The notes under the pieces were generated by a model. The model was not told where the DNA came from. It ran no database searches and saw nothing but the letters and a program-made list of their open reading frames with translations. A stretch of DNA of 64,000 nt from Pseudevernia furfuracea (Eukaryota; Ascomycota; Lecanoromycetes; Lecanorales; Parmeliaceae): positions 930,001-994,000 of the forward strand of contig JAIUPT010000031.1 of the NCBI GenBank assembly GCA_022315425.1, given 5' to 3'. Below, piece by piece: positions 45,900 through 57,262 of this stretch. A program made the translations under genes and the position numbers. Numbering within the stretch: position 1 is the stretch's first letter; every line of letters begins with the position of its first letter.

Positions 45900-46433
45900 T
45901 TCCAGTACTGACAACTTTAAGGGCAGCTTGCGGCAGTATCAGAGAATATTCAGTCCTCGCCCGCGACGCCAGCTTGCCAGATGATCAAGAATGGCTGGGT
46001 CGTGTGATGTACGCTTCTTCCATGGGTAATGTATGCGAGGACATGTTATTCATTCATGTTCACTCCATCATGAAACTATTCATCCGTTCACAGGCTCTTT
46101 TCGGAATCCTCCATGCCTCCAACAGCGTTTCTCAGAACACATCAGCATTCTCCTAGCTCAATTTCAGTGGCAAAGGTCCAAGTTTCACTTCCCGAACACT
46201 TTATGTTTGCCTTTTTCCAACTACTGCGAGAGGATCCCCAAGACAAGTTGGACTTGTTACACGAAATTTTGTTGACGCTCACAAAGGTAGCAACTATCTT
46301 ACAACTCCACTCGCCTATGGACCATGCCCTTGTCGAACGTCTGTTGATGAGGTCTGCTATTGATTATGCCTGCCCTGATGACGATTTTCATTACACAATT
46401 GTCTTTGCGGTCTTTGCTTTCTTCACACGATAA
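45900..46433 (+). pseudogene. Fragments of an unknown gene
   Basis: Two protein-like blocks: ACGSIREYSVLARDASLPDD plus WLGRVMYASSMGN near 45930-46030, and LPEHFMFAFFQLLREDPQDK plus LDLLHEILLTLTKVATILQL near 46190-46310. A GT-AG pair with a suitable donor (GTATGC at about 46030) and acceptor (CACAG at about 46095) lies between them, but the frames do not join. It looks like one decayed gene, possibly continuous with the J-domain-like relic upstream. Confidence 0.35.
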
Positions 46434-47639
46434 AAATCGTTCTATCATCACGATGACATACAAATCTACAATTGCAATCTCAACATCTACCTCATCAATA
46501 GTCGCTAGTAAGAGTTGGTCTACCGTTCCTACAGTTCGAGAGAATGGCTGACATCAACTCGAGTGCGATGATTTAGTATCCTTCGCCGCATAGCCGACAC
46601 TATGGACTCCGTAGTCAACGCAGTGCTAGCCATCTGGCTTACCCCATCTTCTTCAACGTCGCGGTTCACAACTCTCGCTACTTGTAGGTCAGACTCACCT
46701 CGAATTACGAAGCTCTGCAACCAACAAAGCCTCGATGATTCCGGCGAACGGAGTGGGGCCAACGCCAGCATAGCCCACCGTCGAGAAGATTTCAACATGT
46801 GGATCAAAAATGGCCCAATTTCGGATCCCTATCGCCGTCAACGGACGCCGTTCGAGCACGGAGCAGGGCCCGTACTTGGTATCACTTCACCTTACGAGCT
46901 ACAGCTAGAGGTTGGCAATGAAAATTAGAGGTACTCCACGGTATTTGAAGTTGTTCTTATGTCAGATGTTGCAGACCAGCACGCCTCTACAACCATGCGA
47001 AACAGTGAACACGCAGGAACAGGAACGATGCAGCATCTCTCTCACCAACATGTTTAAGGCATTAGTCGAAAGTGCCGTGCGGTTACCTCAAGGAACGGTT
47101 ACATATACTCGGAATCAGAGGCCAAATGGGCCAAGTCTGAGATGAAACTGAACTCTTCTTCGCCGATCGTCAGACTGCCTGATCCAGTGGGGAGGAGTTT
47201 CAAGAGGAACAACGAAGTTCGTACGCCGAGAAGTCCTGGTTTTTGTCATCTTACCATCAGATTGAAAATTCACCATCACACATGGCTATCAGAACCAAAA
47301 CCCAACCGCTTCGATACATACTATCGACTGACTCTTTCTGGCATTCTACTCCTTTTCATCGATACCACCACAGTCTGGGACTCCGCAGACGCAAGATCGT
47401 GCGAGACAAATATGAAGAATCTGTCACAAGGGAGGTAACAAATATGCTTTGTATAGGTACTGCAGACCCTCGAAATGGCCCACGGCCTCAAAAGAGACGG
47501 GACCAAAAATTTCGGAGATGAGAGACTGGGTCTGCACTTCAGAGGAAAGAAGCCACCTCTTAGAGCGGAGAGGGTACAAGCCATCGTTGACTCGAAGGTC
47601 GAAACCCCAAAAGATATACATGACCTGTGGACTTTAAAT
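46434..47639. other. Accessory region, no intact gene
   Basis: Short protein-like stretches (for example SWFLSSYHQIENSPSHMAIR near 47235-47290) change frame often. I cannot link them to a family. Confidence 0.45.
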
Positions 47640-47932
47640 CAAGGCCGGCTTTCCACCAAAAGAGTTCCCAAAAACGAGAGTCTCGGAGTATTCATTCCCA
47701 GCAGGCGCACCGTTAATTGAGTGGATTCTGGAAAACACGGATCCAGGATACAGTGGTTTCCTCGAAGTACTACGCGAAAGGGTATCAGCCTATCTGCAAG
47801 GCGATAATGGAAAATTCACTCGGACTCAGTCTTCTGTAGTCCTGCATCCACCCGGTTTTGAAAGCCCAGAATTTCAAAAGGCAGACCATGGAGTATCCGA
47901 CCTGCCAGTAGATTTTCTCCTCAACCGTTGAT
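47640..47932 (+). pseudogene. Unknown protein fragment
   Basis: An open frame reads KAGFPPKEFPKTRVSEYSFP, then APLIEWILENTDPGYSGFLE and VLRERVSAYLQGDNGKF to a stop at about 47930. No start codon or known family. It is compositionally convincing but isolated. Confidence 0.3.
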
Positions 47933-49008
47933 CCATCCCAGAAAGTTGGAAAGGGAACTTCCAACTGCTCATCTAAGATTATTAACAACCACCCCGTTAA
48001 CCCATCTTTTCTCCACATGCATGGTGTATAAGACGTCGGCTTCATATGTTATTGGTATACAGACGAGGGCATTTACCAATATTCAGAAAAGGGAATCTGC
48101 TCGCTCGGGGAAACCCGTCTTCGTCAAGTACTATATAAAGGGGTTGCACGTATAACTGATGGTCAATAGCGACAGGGATCGTCTCAGTCGGGTGGGCTTC
48201 TGATGAATCAGTCATGAATGCTCGCATCTATGTCATAGTAAGTAGTCCTCATATCTGATATCTGTACTTGATATATGCTAACAGAATTCAAGATGGTCCT
48301 TGATGTAACAATCTGGAGCACATAACTACGGAGAGCAGCGGAGACAACCAACGCCGAACTCAATTCAATGCGTCAGAAGTGGGCGCTGTCAATGTGATCT
48401 AACCCCAAAAATGCCTACTGGAATTCACGCTACCGCAGGAATATAGGTAGTGTTTATCGCTTAGACTCGATGACGAGGAATTGGATGGTATCATTGAGGC
48501 GTTCACAACGTAGAGTCCATCGAGCAAAGTCTTGATCAATCCCTTACTTTACCAAGCAATGCCCGCCGTTCCTCGTATTGGGATCAAGGAAACTCTTCCA
48601 AAACGTAACATGGAGGTACAGCTGGACGTCTGGGTGGCGGGTAGTCTGGGGCAAAAAGCAGCGTCACAAGTGCGATACATCAAGGCCCACGCCGGTAATC
48701 GCAGTCAACGGACACGACTGGACTTTTTACCTCACTTTCGACTCGTCGGGCGATCTGGCTTGACAAGTGTTATAATCTGCTTTATAGGCGCCAGCTGATG
48801 ATTTACTAGATCATGATGGGGTCCCGAGTCCCTAGGTTCCATGGCAACCCTGACCGGAACTCGGCACGATCTCTTTGACCTTCATGCCTGGAGCGAATGG
48901 AGCATGACGGAGTACTAGGCGGGGGGTCAAGAAGTTCGGGTATCGAATCCTCGCCACCCTTGCTCCTCGGGATCTCAAGAACGTTCGATTTGGGAGAGCT
49001 AACGCTTC
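47933..49008. other. Accessory region, no intact gene
   Basis: A stretch near 48605-48770 reads KKQRHKCDTSRPTPVIAVNG and HDWTFYLTFDSSGDL, which looks coding but is cut off on both sides. Nothing else can be supported. Confidence 0.4.
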
Positions 49009-49935
49009 ATGCAGTTGAGTGACCGTTTCCCAATTGCATGGGTTGTAGTGATTGCCCTCACATACAGGCGTGCACCCACACGGATTGGCTGCAGGCTTTA
49101 CGTTGTTGCTGGTGCGCTTGCTGCGGCTGTGCCTGTGCCTGCTGATGCTGCCATTTTTGTAGGTGGACTTCTAGCACAGATCAAGGAGGAAATTGACACA
49201 AGCCAAAACACACCCGAACCGAAAGAAGAATCTTTTACTAAGGGCAAGGGCAGAAAAAGTATCTCACTGCTAAGGGCATCAGCCCCATCAGTAGATGGCT
49301 ACGTAACTCGATACAAAACATATCCAGCCAGCTCGATCCCTGGATATGGCCCGACATGCGAAGAGAAGGGATCCATCCAGTACGGTGAACTCGACGGTAA
49401 GACGGGACGAACGATCTTTGAGATAAGATGAATCGGAGCCGTACCTCGAGCAAGCACTGATGGATTTACTAACTTTCCTAGCACTGTAGACGAGCACAAC
49501 CTCATTCCTAATCTTATCTCTAAGTTGCCATACGATATCCTGAATATCATCTACCACCTGGTTCTAAAGGAGGAGCATGGTGTGCTACTCCTTCGCTTCA
49601 AGGGTGATACACTTTCGACTACATACACTCTCGGCCCAGGTGTCCCGGATGCCCAATGGTACAACACGAGCGACGCTGACATGGAGAGAATATTGGATGA
49701 CGAGGAACGTTGGTATGGAGAACCGCGCACGAGCGTCAACCTGAATGGAATGCAGCATCAGGTCTACAAATTCAGGAATGTGGGATTCTGCATGGTGTCG
49801 AGAGCTATTTACAACTCGGCGATCTGCTATTTTTTTAGCATGAACCTCTTTCGGTGCTTGGAGGAATTTCTTGCAAGATGTCAGACATGTTCACATGATC
49901 GTGCAGATTCAGGTCGTTCGGTAAAGTGGTTATAA
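49009..49935 (+). pseudogene. F-box-like protein relic with an intact-looking intron
   Basis: A frame from ATG 49009 reads to TYPASSIPGYGPTCEEKGSI. A textbook intron follows at 49397-49481 (donor GTAAGA; branch TTTACTAAC; acceptor CCTAG). The next exon reads LISKLPYDILNIIYHLVLKE and VGFCMVSRAIYNSAICYFFS, typical of fungal F-box-like proteins, to a stop at about 49935. The splice join is out of frame by one nucleotide, and the C-terminal repeat domain is missing, so I call it a pseudogene. A wrong first exon is the alternative. Confidence 0.45.
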
Positions 49936-50853
49936 AGGTGGTATAAAGGCGAGGTATAAAGGCGATCACGAAGGGAATCCACGGGGCTGAAGAAGTTGCA
50001 TCTTATCGAGAAAGTGTCTCAGAAGTTTCACAACCCCCATCTTCTGACCAAATGCCATTGGTAGATGAAAGTTGACTAGCCGGCCTGGATCCATCAACTT
50101 CCGGCCCATCAACCACTTCCAATTTTCCAGCTTCCTCAATTCCAGCACCCGCCTCTTCCGATTTCCGAAGTTCCGATCGGTCCCACACCTCCCAAGGATA
50201 TACGAAACTTCCCGTCCTTAACATTCAAGGATCACTGTTGGGGGTGATTACCGTCGGGGGTTGACGCTGTCAAGAGATGGGAAATCCGAACCGAAATGAT
50301 ATTCCGGCCCGGAAGAGGAATGACTGTATGGGATCCAGGCTCAGAAGGGGTGGACTCTGGTTGATTAATGACCTCGAGAACGTGACGGCCCTTCTGGGCG
50401 GGGGCACCTGTTACGAAGCTAGGGATCGGCTTGTGCAGCAGGCACATATTATAGCCACGTAGATCCTAGCTAGTACATCATTCACTTCCACCACACCCAG
50501 AATATCCTGCTTGCTTGTGATTTGAGTTCTCGCTTTGTTTTTCCTGTACGGAAGTATCTTCTAGCCTAGTATTCGCTACAATTGGTAGCAACACCGGATG
50601 CGGGTTCCTGACTTCGATGTCAATGTGGGGTTGATTGACATCCAGTGCCGTTGAAAGGAGATGCTAACGACGCTGGCAGTGACCGACCCGGTGACCCCGC
50701 CCCGCCGCTGCGGTGTCCCCTTATACGCATTTGAGATTGCTCTGAGAGAGGTGCTTAACTAATGAGGAGCAGCTCCGTCCCCTGATTCCGCCCCTGTCTC
50801 TCCCTAACCCTTCGGGGTATCTCAATGTACGTGTCACTGCGAGAGAGGGTGTT
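49936..50853. other. Accessory intergenic with one copy of a diverged direct repeat
   Basis: The segment at 50545-50602 (CGCTACAATTGGTAGCAACA and flanks) resembles 54265-54315. No gene seen. Confidence 0.45.
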
Positions 50854-51125
50854 AAATTATTGAAGCATATATTAATGCTCGTGAAGTCCCGACGTGCTTA
50901 CGCTGCGTGCGCGCGATCGCACGCAATCGTACTGCTCGCTACGTTGCCCCGTTCGTTAACTCTCGCCAACGTAAATGTGATCGATGCTCCCGCGAGGGGC
51001 ACCTGTGCGTTATCGACCCTGCCCCTCCCGCCCTCCAGGCTGCGGTGTTCGCGGCTGCCGCTGGCGGCATGCCGACTGCCCCCGCGCTTCGCGCGTGGGA
51101 GGGTGAGATGATCTTTGTTCGCTAA
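50854..51125 (+). pseudogene. Cys-cluster protein fragment
   Basis: After a TAA the frame reads IEAYINAREVPTCLRCVRAI and VNSRQRKCDRCSREGHLC, then an Ala/Pro-rich stretch to a stop at 51123-51125. The C-x2-C followed by C-x2-C-x6-C pattern is zinc-binding-like. I recall similar modules in repeated, unannotated fungal protein families, but cannot check. No start codon is visible. Confidence 0.4.
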
Positions 51126-51202
51126 AGAAATGCCTCCGCAGCTCCTTCGATATCGTGGCATCACCTCTGCTGATAATGTCCAGGCCGCTTGAGTGTCTTG
51201 GT
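51126..51202. other. Short spacer
   Basis: Links the Cys-cluster fragment to the TCGAA array. It may hold the lost 3' part of that fragment. Confidence 0.3.
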
Positions 51203-51460
51203 CTTCGAACTAGATGGTTGTTCAGTAAGTAAAATTTCATTCGAAACTTTCGAATTTCAGGGCTGCAGGCAAATCGAAATTATCGAAATTAATTCGAAAT
51301 CTTCGAAGGGCACCTGCTGGAAGAGCTCTGGGGTACGCTTGATCTAGAAGCTGTAAGATCTACATTCTCGAGGCTCGAAAATTTCGAACTAACATCTAAA
51401 TAGCTTAGATCAAATCCGCCAAATCGGCTATTGGTTCGTGTTCTCGAAGCTAACTCGAAA
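51203..51460. repeat. Spaced array of TCGAA pentamers
   Basis: Eleven TCGAA occurrences start at 51204, 51241, 51250, 51274, 51283, 51294, 51303, 51375, 51384, 51444 and 51455. About 0.5 is expected by chance in this length over both strands. Within clusters the spacing is 9 or 11 bp. Confidence 0.8.
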
Positions 51461-51857
51461 TTTTAGAAGAGACCCGGTGCGTTTGAGACTTTGGCTGATG
51501 ATGAGGAGAAGGACGAGGATGAGGCTTAAGTGCGAAATTTTCGAGCATTGGGTGGAGGATGCGGCTTCGGCCGCGATTATGTCAAGGATGAAGACATCAC
51601 AACAAGACCCCCGATATCACCAACAGCGGAAGGATTAGGTGGCACTGGTAGAGCGTGCATGTGAGCTGGTATGCTTTCAAAGTCTGTTGCAAATTTCACC
51701 AGACAAACAATCAAAGATCGCGGACCAAGTCAAAAAAAGGGGGGGGTCCACCCGCTGTCGAGGAGGAGTTGATTGTCCAGTACGATTTGAAGCACTGAGG
51801 ACTTCGTTAAAGAAGTTGGAATTCCGAGCTACCCTATCTTATATTCAACTTATGACT

Positions 51858-52270
51858 TCCACGAATCTTGATCGCACAACTCGCTCATTCTCGCACAATG
51901 CTTGGACACTATCGAACTCTCTTCTGCGAAAGTGTGCGGATATGAGACGACATGAAACGCTTTACTTATTAGGTAAGAAGATTGAAATTTCGAGCCATCT
52001 AATTTTTATATCGTTTATTACGAATCTTAAGTAATCTTGCCCGTATAACTCGCTTATTCTCGCACGATACTTGTATACTATTGATATATCTTGAGCGGAG
52101 ATGAGCGGGCGTGGGCATCCTTTTTGAGGTGTCCGTAAGTTAAGGGTATATCATGTTCTTACAACTTAAAAGCGCTAGCAACGAGTGATGACCGGAGAAC
52201 TCGCTCAGTCGCCCAGAATACTTATGTTGCCTTAACATACCTTGTGCAGAAGTGGGCGGGTATGAGGGTC
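51858..52270. repeat. Three diverged tandem copies, about 150-170 bp apart
   Basis: Each copy contains AACTCGCT (starting 51878, 52047 and 52198), then a TCGCACAATGCTTG-like stretch and ends near GCGGATATGAG. Translations are also alike: TTRSFSHNAWTLSNSLLRK with ADMR, and RTRSVAQNTYVALTYLVQK with AGMR. This suggests decayed repeats of a once-coding unit. Confidence 0.65.
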
Positions 52271-52289
52271 TTTTGTGATGAGTCTATAT

Positions 52290-53527
52290 ATCAAGAAGAT
52301 TTCGTATATTGCTGTCATCGTTGACGCTATCTCCAACAAGTTGTACGCCCTTATCAACCCAGAAAATGGCCCATGTCATAGGACACGGCGCGACGCGGAA
52401 CCAACCTTCTCCTTCCCCGAATTCAGAGAAGTTCTTGGGACGATTCCGACAAGCCTCGAAGGAAACATTGGAAGTCTCGATCCGGCCTGTTATTGAGCAG
52501 TCTTTCGAGATCCAAAAGAAGGGCGTCGTAAACCAGAACGCTCGTATCTCGTCTACGGCAATTGTCTTTCATACCTTGCAAAAGATGAGACCTTCCGCTC
52601 CGGTATCGATCCCTCAATCCTCGTCGATGCCGATCCGAGCTTTGGTCGAGGAGAAAGCAGTCCGGCAAAGGAGGTTTTATGTTCATTGCAGCGCATACTC
52701 AATGCCGGCAACGAAGCCGTCGCGACCCTAAAGGTCGTCATCTATCTAGTCCTCGACTCCGTATTCGCAACCAAATTATATAACGACGAGGAGGAGGAGG
52801 AGGAGGAGGAGGAGGGTGCATACATGGTAGACGCCGGTATTCGTAATCGCCCGCAAATGCTAAAGATGCATGCCCCCAAGTCACTATGTCTTCGATGAAC
52901 ACCAATATGATACTCATGAGATTTCTTTCACTCTTTTTGTTTTCATATTCCTCTTCTTTTTTGATCCTTCTGACCTTTATCCAACTCGTTACTCTGCTTT
53001 CGTCCATCTACTCTTCGTACTCACGGCGGCTTTCTTCGGCGCCCCTGATGAGGCATCATCTTCCATGGGAATCGTTCAGGTCGCGCGCCCTCAGGAAACC
53101 AGGGCGTCCGTCCTCGCCCTTACCAGCATAACCTTACCCGTTAGGCTCATCAAAGTTCCGCCGAGGATACACGAGTTGATCCGTATTGTCGGGGTTGAGA
53201 AGGCCCAAGTTGATGCAATTCATGGTATACTTGAGATGACCGCCGATGGGACCGAGACTATGAACGAGGTGTTCGGCGAAGTATGGGGTATAACGATAGG
53301 TGACGATTTATGTATGGCGAAACATGAGTCAAAGGATGAAGCCGAACAGGGTACTGGACTCGACTCTGCCGAAGGACCTGCGAAAGCGCGGTTCAACAAA
53401 TAGGACTCTCGTTCCTTGATCGGGTGGACAACAAGTCACTCTTTCTGGATACACCAGACGTGCTTGATACCATCGTTCATGCATGTGAAGCTCTAGGCTT
53501 GTATACCCTTTTCATAGCCCACTGTGT
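52290..53527 (+). pseudogene. Fragments of an unknown gene or genes
   Basis: Protein-like blocks in changing frames: FLGRFRQASKETLEVSIRPV and IEQSFEIQKKGVVNQNARIS (52425-52550); SILVDADPSFGRGESSPAKE (about 52610-52680); VPPRIHELIRIVGVEKAQVD and AIHGILEMTADGTETMNEVF (53155-53280); then VDNKSLFLDTPDVLDTIVHA to 53527. A GAG/GGA repeat at 52786-52815 gives a poly-Glu run. No family recognised. The frames cannot be joined with normal splice sites. Confidence 0.35.
52786..52815. repeat. (GAG)n microsatellite
   Basis: About ten GAG units; encodes poly-Glu in one frame of the unknown fragment. Confidence 0.9.
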
Positions 53528-54936
53528 CTGAAAAGACATGGCTTTGTGATGTATCTCTCACCCGGACTGGAACAACCAGGTGCTTGTCAATGCATCGCAC
53601 AAGCGCCCTTTTATGCACAGCTAGCACCATGGTGCCAGTTGGAGCCGCATCAGTTTCGCTGCTAAGAGCTTGCAATAGCACGATCCATCTATCTAGTGTC
53701 GTTTAAAGATAGTGAAGATGTGGATGATGGTCCGTCGGATGATGAGGCGCGTGAAATATGAGGACGACGAGGAGTACAGAGAACGTCAGCAATCTGAGAC
53801 CCAGGTTGGAGGGCGGAGGCTTACTAGCAGGACTTTTAGCCCATGCGACGTACTGGTGGTGATGATTTCACCCATGAGAGAAAATGCAGTACCAAAGACC
53901 CTGGCGAGGATTCCTGAAAAATATGCCCACTCGTATCAATCAGTTGTAAGATAGGACCTTGAAAGATTTCAGGCAGTCGAGCCTGATTGATCTGTATTTT
54001 CAGAGGACGTAAGAAGCCTCAGCTGATGAGCCAAGATATCGATTTTCCTGTCAGGTGGCTCACTGTGAATGGCGTTTGACAGACAGACCGTAGCAGAATT
54101 ATATCATGCGGATCCCGCTCTACACTGCCTTTGCGCGCTGAACCTAAGCACCACAGATTTCTTAGATAGTAGAAGGTTACAACACTCTTTCACCAAAACC
54201 AGATTTCCAGCATTGCGACGTGACTTTCGTGACTTGTTTTGCTTCTAGAAGTATCATTATCTTGCGGAACGTTTCCTCTAGCCCGAAACCGCTACAATTG
54301 CTAGCAACACCGGGTTCAGTCCTCCGACCAGAAACCACCATATTCCGCACCAGAAGCCCGCCTTCAGACCCACAAGAGCATCACAGTGCACATCTCTTCC
54401 CGCTGTTGAGGCAAGATCTTAACGTCAGTGGTCTATGGTCAGTGTCACAATGGAACTCGCTATGCCCTTGCATTGCGAGACATGGAATGTCGTGTCCAGA
54501 TGCACCACATGGATGGAAACGGCTGTGTTGCCAGCGGGAGCCTGTTGTCGTTGTCGCGGCAGAGGGTCCATCTCATGACTCCCATTCATGGCACTACTCC
54601 AGTAGCCATCTCTATCACACGCATTCCAATGTGGAACGGGGAGCTTGGGTTGAGGGTAGGGCCGCGGTCCCCGGGGAGCGTGGTTAGGCTGGGGCGGGGT
54701 ATGTTGTTTCGGTCATAGGAAATTATCGACAAGATAAATGTTATATTTCCTTGTAGCAACGGTGACCGCCTCTGGGTACAACATGTACTTGATCCACAAC
54801 CAGATGAATTTACTAGATCTTCCAAATCGACTTTTGTGGGAAATCGACCCTATTCCCCATAAATTTACTCTTGAACGATCCTCGTAGAGTCAGAACACTA
54901 ACTAATGTACCAGGAACGAAATCACTGTCAACCTGC
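53528..54936. other. Accessory intergenic, second copy of a diverged direct repeat
   Basis: The segment at 54265-54315 matches 50545-50602 (shared CGCTACAATTG-TAGCAACACCGG core with one mismatch). A weak frame at 54428-54718 reads NGTRYALALRDMECRVQMHH but has no context. Confidence 0.4.
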
Positions 54937-56845
54937 CTAATCTTTGTCGTCCGGTATCACAGGAGCAGAGTCAATACTGCGCGTCTCAAACGTGTGCCAA
55001 GAGCTGCAGGGTAAACAGTCCTCAAGCGGGCACCTTCCCGATAAAATCCTCCCGCTGGTGTGAATCTTAACTTTCGCCTCGTCACATAGCCGCTTGAAGT
55101 CCCCGAGCCAGGTATCGAGGCTGTCGTAACCTCCCCAGAGACCTTTGGATATCACTGATAGATCTGCGAGGCAGATTGTCGTTAGGGAGGCGAAGGCGCC
55201 CTGTGGTGAAGATAGCTTGGCATTTACTAGAGCCAATAATCGGTGTGCGAGGCCTTCGATCTCGTGCCCGAATAGATGGTTGACCTGGGTTGAACCGATT
55301 TTGAGTATTTGCAGCGTCCTGAGGAATGATTGCGTCAGCCTGCCTATTCCAGCGCAGTTTTTGGACTCGGAGCATTAGTACACAGGGTCGTGCTCCCAGT
55401 CCAAGTCTTGAATGTTCGGACTGGTCTTTCAGTTGATGTGGCGAAGGATATCGAAAGGGTACTTACGGTGGAAGAAATGTCAGTAGATCCACCCAATCTG
55501 TAATACCGAACGCACTTTCCTCCATGTCAACGCCACCATGCGCAGTGACTCTAATCTTTGGAGGCTTGTATGTAGATGTGTCTATAAGCTGGGTGGCAGA
55601 AAGCACGATGTTTGTGAGTTTCGGGAAATCCTGGAGCGGAACGGCACTTCTTGTCGGCAGCGGGCCACCGTCAAAGTTCACAGTTTCAAGACTGTGCCTC
55701 GAATGTTGGACGAGGGCTGAAATGATCTCGTCCTCATAGGTCACTCCGCTGAGAGCGCGTAAGGAGTGCGTTGCGCCGATGAAGCTTGCGATTGTTTCCG
55801 TGGCTAGTTTACAACACCTGACTTGAAGATTCTAGAATTAGCGTTCGGCTCTCAGTCTCTAGAGCCAAGGATAATTGGAAGACTTACAAGTCAGCTCCTG
55901 GCAAGATGACCGGCCTATTTCCCATTCCCAGACGTATGGTTTGGGGTCTTGGCCATCTTCTTCATCGTTCTCCAGGTCAGATTCCGGATCATTCTGCTCT
56001 CCCATCAACAAATTGAGGTGCAACTCTTCAATAGCTGGTAGTAGGAACAAGGGTGCGATGACACACGAATGTGGGTAATAGGCATCATGCGGGTGTCTTA
56101 GGTCATAATGTTCCCCTACGAAAACTGTCTTTAGCTTTTGGAAACATGGCCACTGGGGGGATGGAAGTGGCGCTAGTGCTCGGAGCGTAGACGCCAGCAT
56201 CCTAAACGGGTGGCTCTTCTCTTCTGATTGCCAGCTATCGTATTCAACGAATGTGACTTTATTCAGTCTTGGTGACGTTGCCATCAGGAGCACTTTCGAA
56301 GGCTCATCACTTCCGGAGCGCAGTCGTTGCATCCATTTGTCCACCAAAGGCTCTTTGAGGTGCAACAATTTGGAAATCATGCTACGGTAGCGCTCAAGTT
56401 CTTCATCAGTGTAGAAGGTAGTGTCAAGGTGCGAGTAATCATGGTGTTTATCCGGCCAATCCAAGAATTCCTCGCAATCCTGGTCATCAACAGGATTGCC
56501 TTCACTAAAGCTTGGGCTCTTCCATTCTTCAAAATTCTCTCTTAAGCCCCAGATGTCCAAGGACCGAACGTACCATAAGATTCCCGGCTCGGAAAGAGTA
56601 CTCTGCAATAAGGATGGAATGGTAATCGGATTGCGATCATGAACCACACGGAGCTCTGGTCGACGCTGTTTGTGCGTGCTCAAAGCCTGTAAGGAGCAAC
56701 GCGAGAGAACCTTGCAAGTGCATGCCCAAGCGATCACAGTTTGGGGGTGGACGAAGCCCGAGGTTTTGCAGAGTAGCTCCTCCGGTAGAGACAACAGATG
56801 AAGCATCTTTTCGATCGAAGGTGGATGTATGAACAGTGGATTCAT
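54937..56845 (-). CDS. Fungal F-box protein
   Basis: Exons on the minus strand are 55888-56845, 55467-55821 and 54937-55318, giving 564 residues with matching phases. The N-terminal F-box-like helix set reads LLSLPEELLCKTSGFV and VIAWACTCKVLSRCSLQAL. The rest has leucine-rich-repeat-like strands (VRSLDIWGL, LNKVTFVEYD, KLKTVFVGEHYDL, IEELHLNLLM, SLETVNFDGGPL, KLTNIVLSATQL), as is common in fungal F-box receptors. It should recruit an unknown substrate to an SCF ubiquitin ligase. An internal ATG at residue 14 is an alternative start. This is the first intact gene after the accessory segment. Confidence 0.85.
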
Positions 56846-57262
56846 GAGATTATAGGGATGCTATTGGGTCTGTTGTGCATTGGAGAGTGGAGGAGGTTTA
56901 CCTCTTCAATTCGTATTCACGAATGCTCTTCTAGCTCGGCCAAGGCTTACTCTACGGTATTCCATCTTCAGATTTTCGTTAGTCAATTACTATACCAGCC
57001 CTACGTCTTCAATACGTGTACCTTAGAGTACCTATTACGCAACCTTGGACATTTCAAATTTCAGCCAAAACAACCGTCGAACCATGTTTAAGGTAGATAT
57101 TATCTAGAGTACAAAAGTAAGGTAAACACGCAACGTGAAAGCGATTTATATTTTGCGCTTTTCTCTTATGTGAGTAAATAAACTTACTTCTCTTGGAAAA
57201 TGCCATAGATTCCTTCACCTCTTTGAAAATCGGCTAGAATACTCCGGTTAGTCCGATCGCCA
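56846..57262. other. Intergenic, F-box gene promoter side
   Basis: AT-rich, with no gene seen. Contains ACCTTAGAGTACCT near 57017, a partial match to the AAGGTA/TACCTT palindromes. Confidence 0.5.

Noticed and set aside
48918..48960. tRNA-like T-arm (TTCGGGTATCGAATCC)
   Set aside because: No matching acceptor stem, D-arm or anticodon arm can be folded around it, so it is not called a tRNA.
51203..51460. Heat-shock element array
   Set aside because: Heat-shock elements need TTC and GAA separated by two bases in 5-bp phase. Here TTCGAA is contiguous and spacing is 9 or 11 bp.
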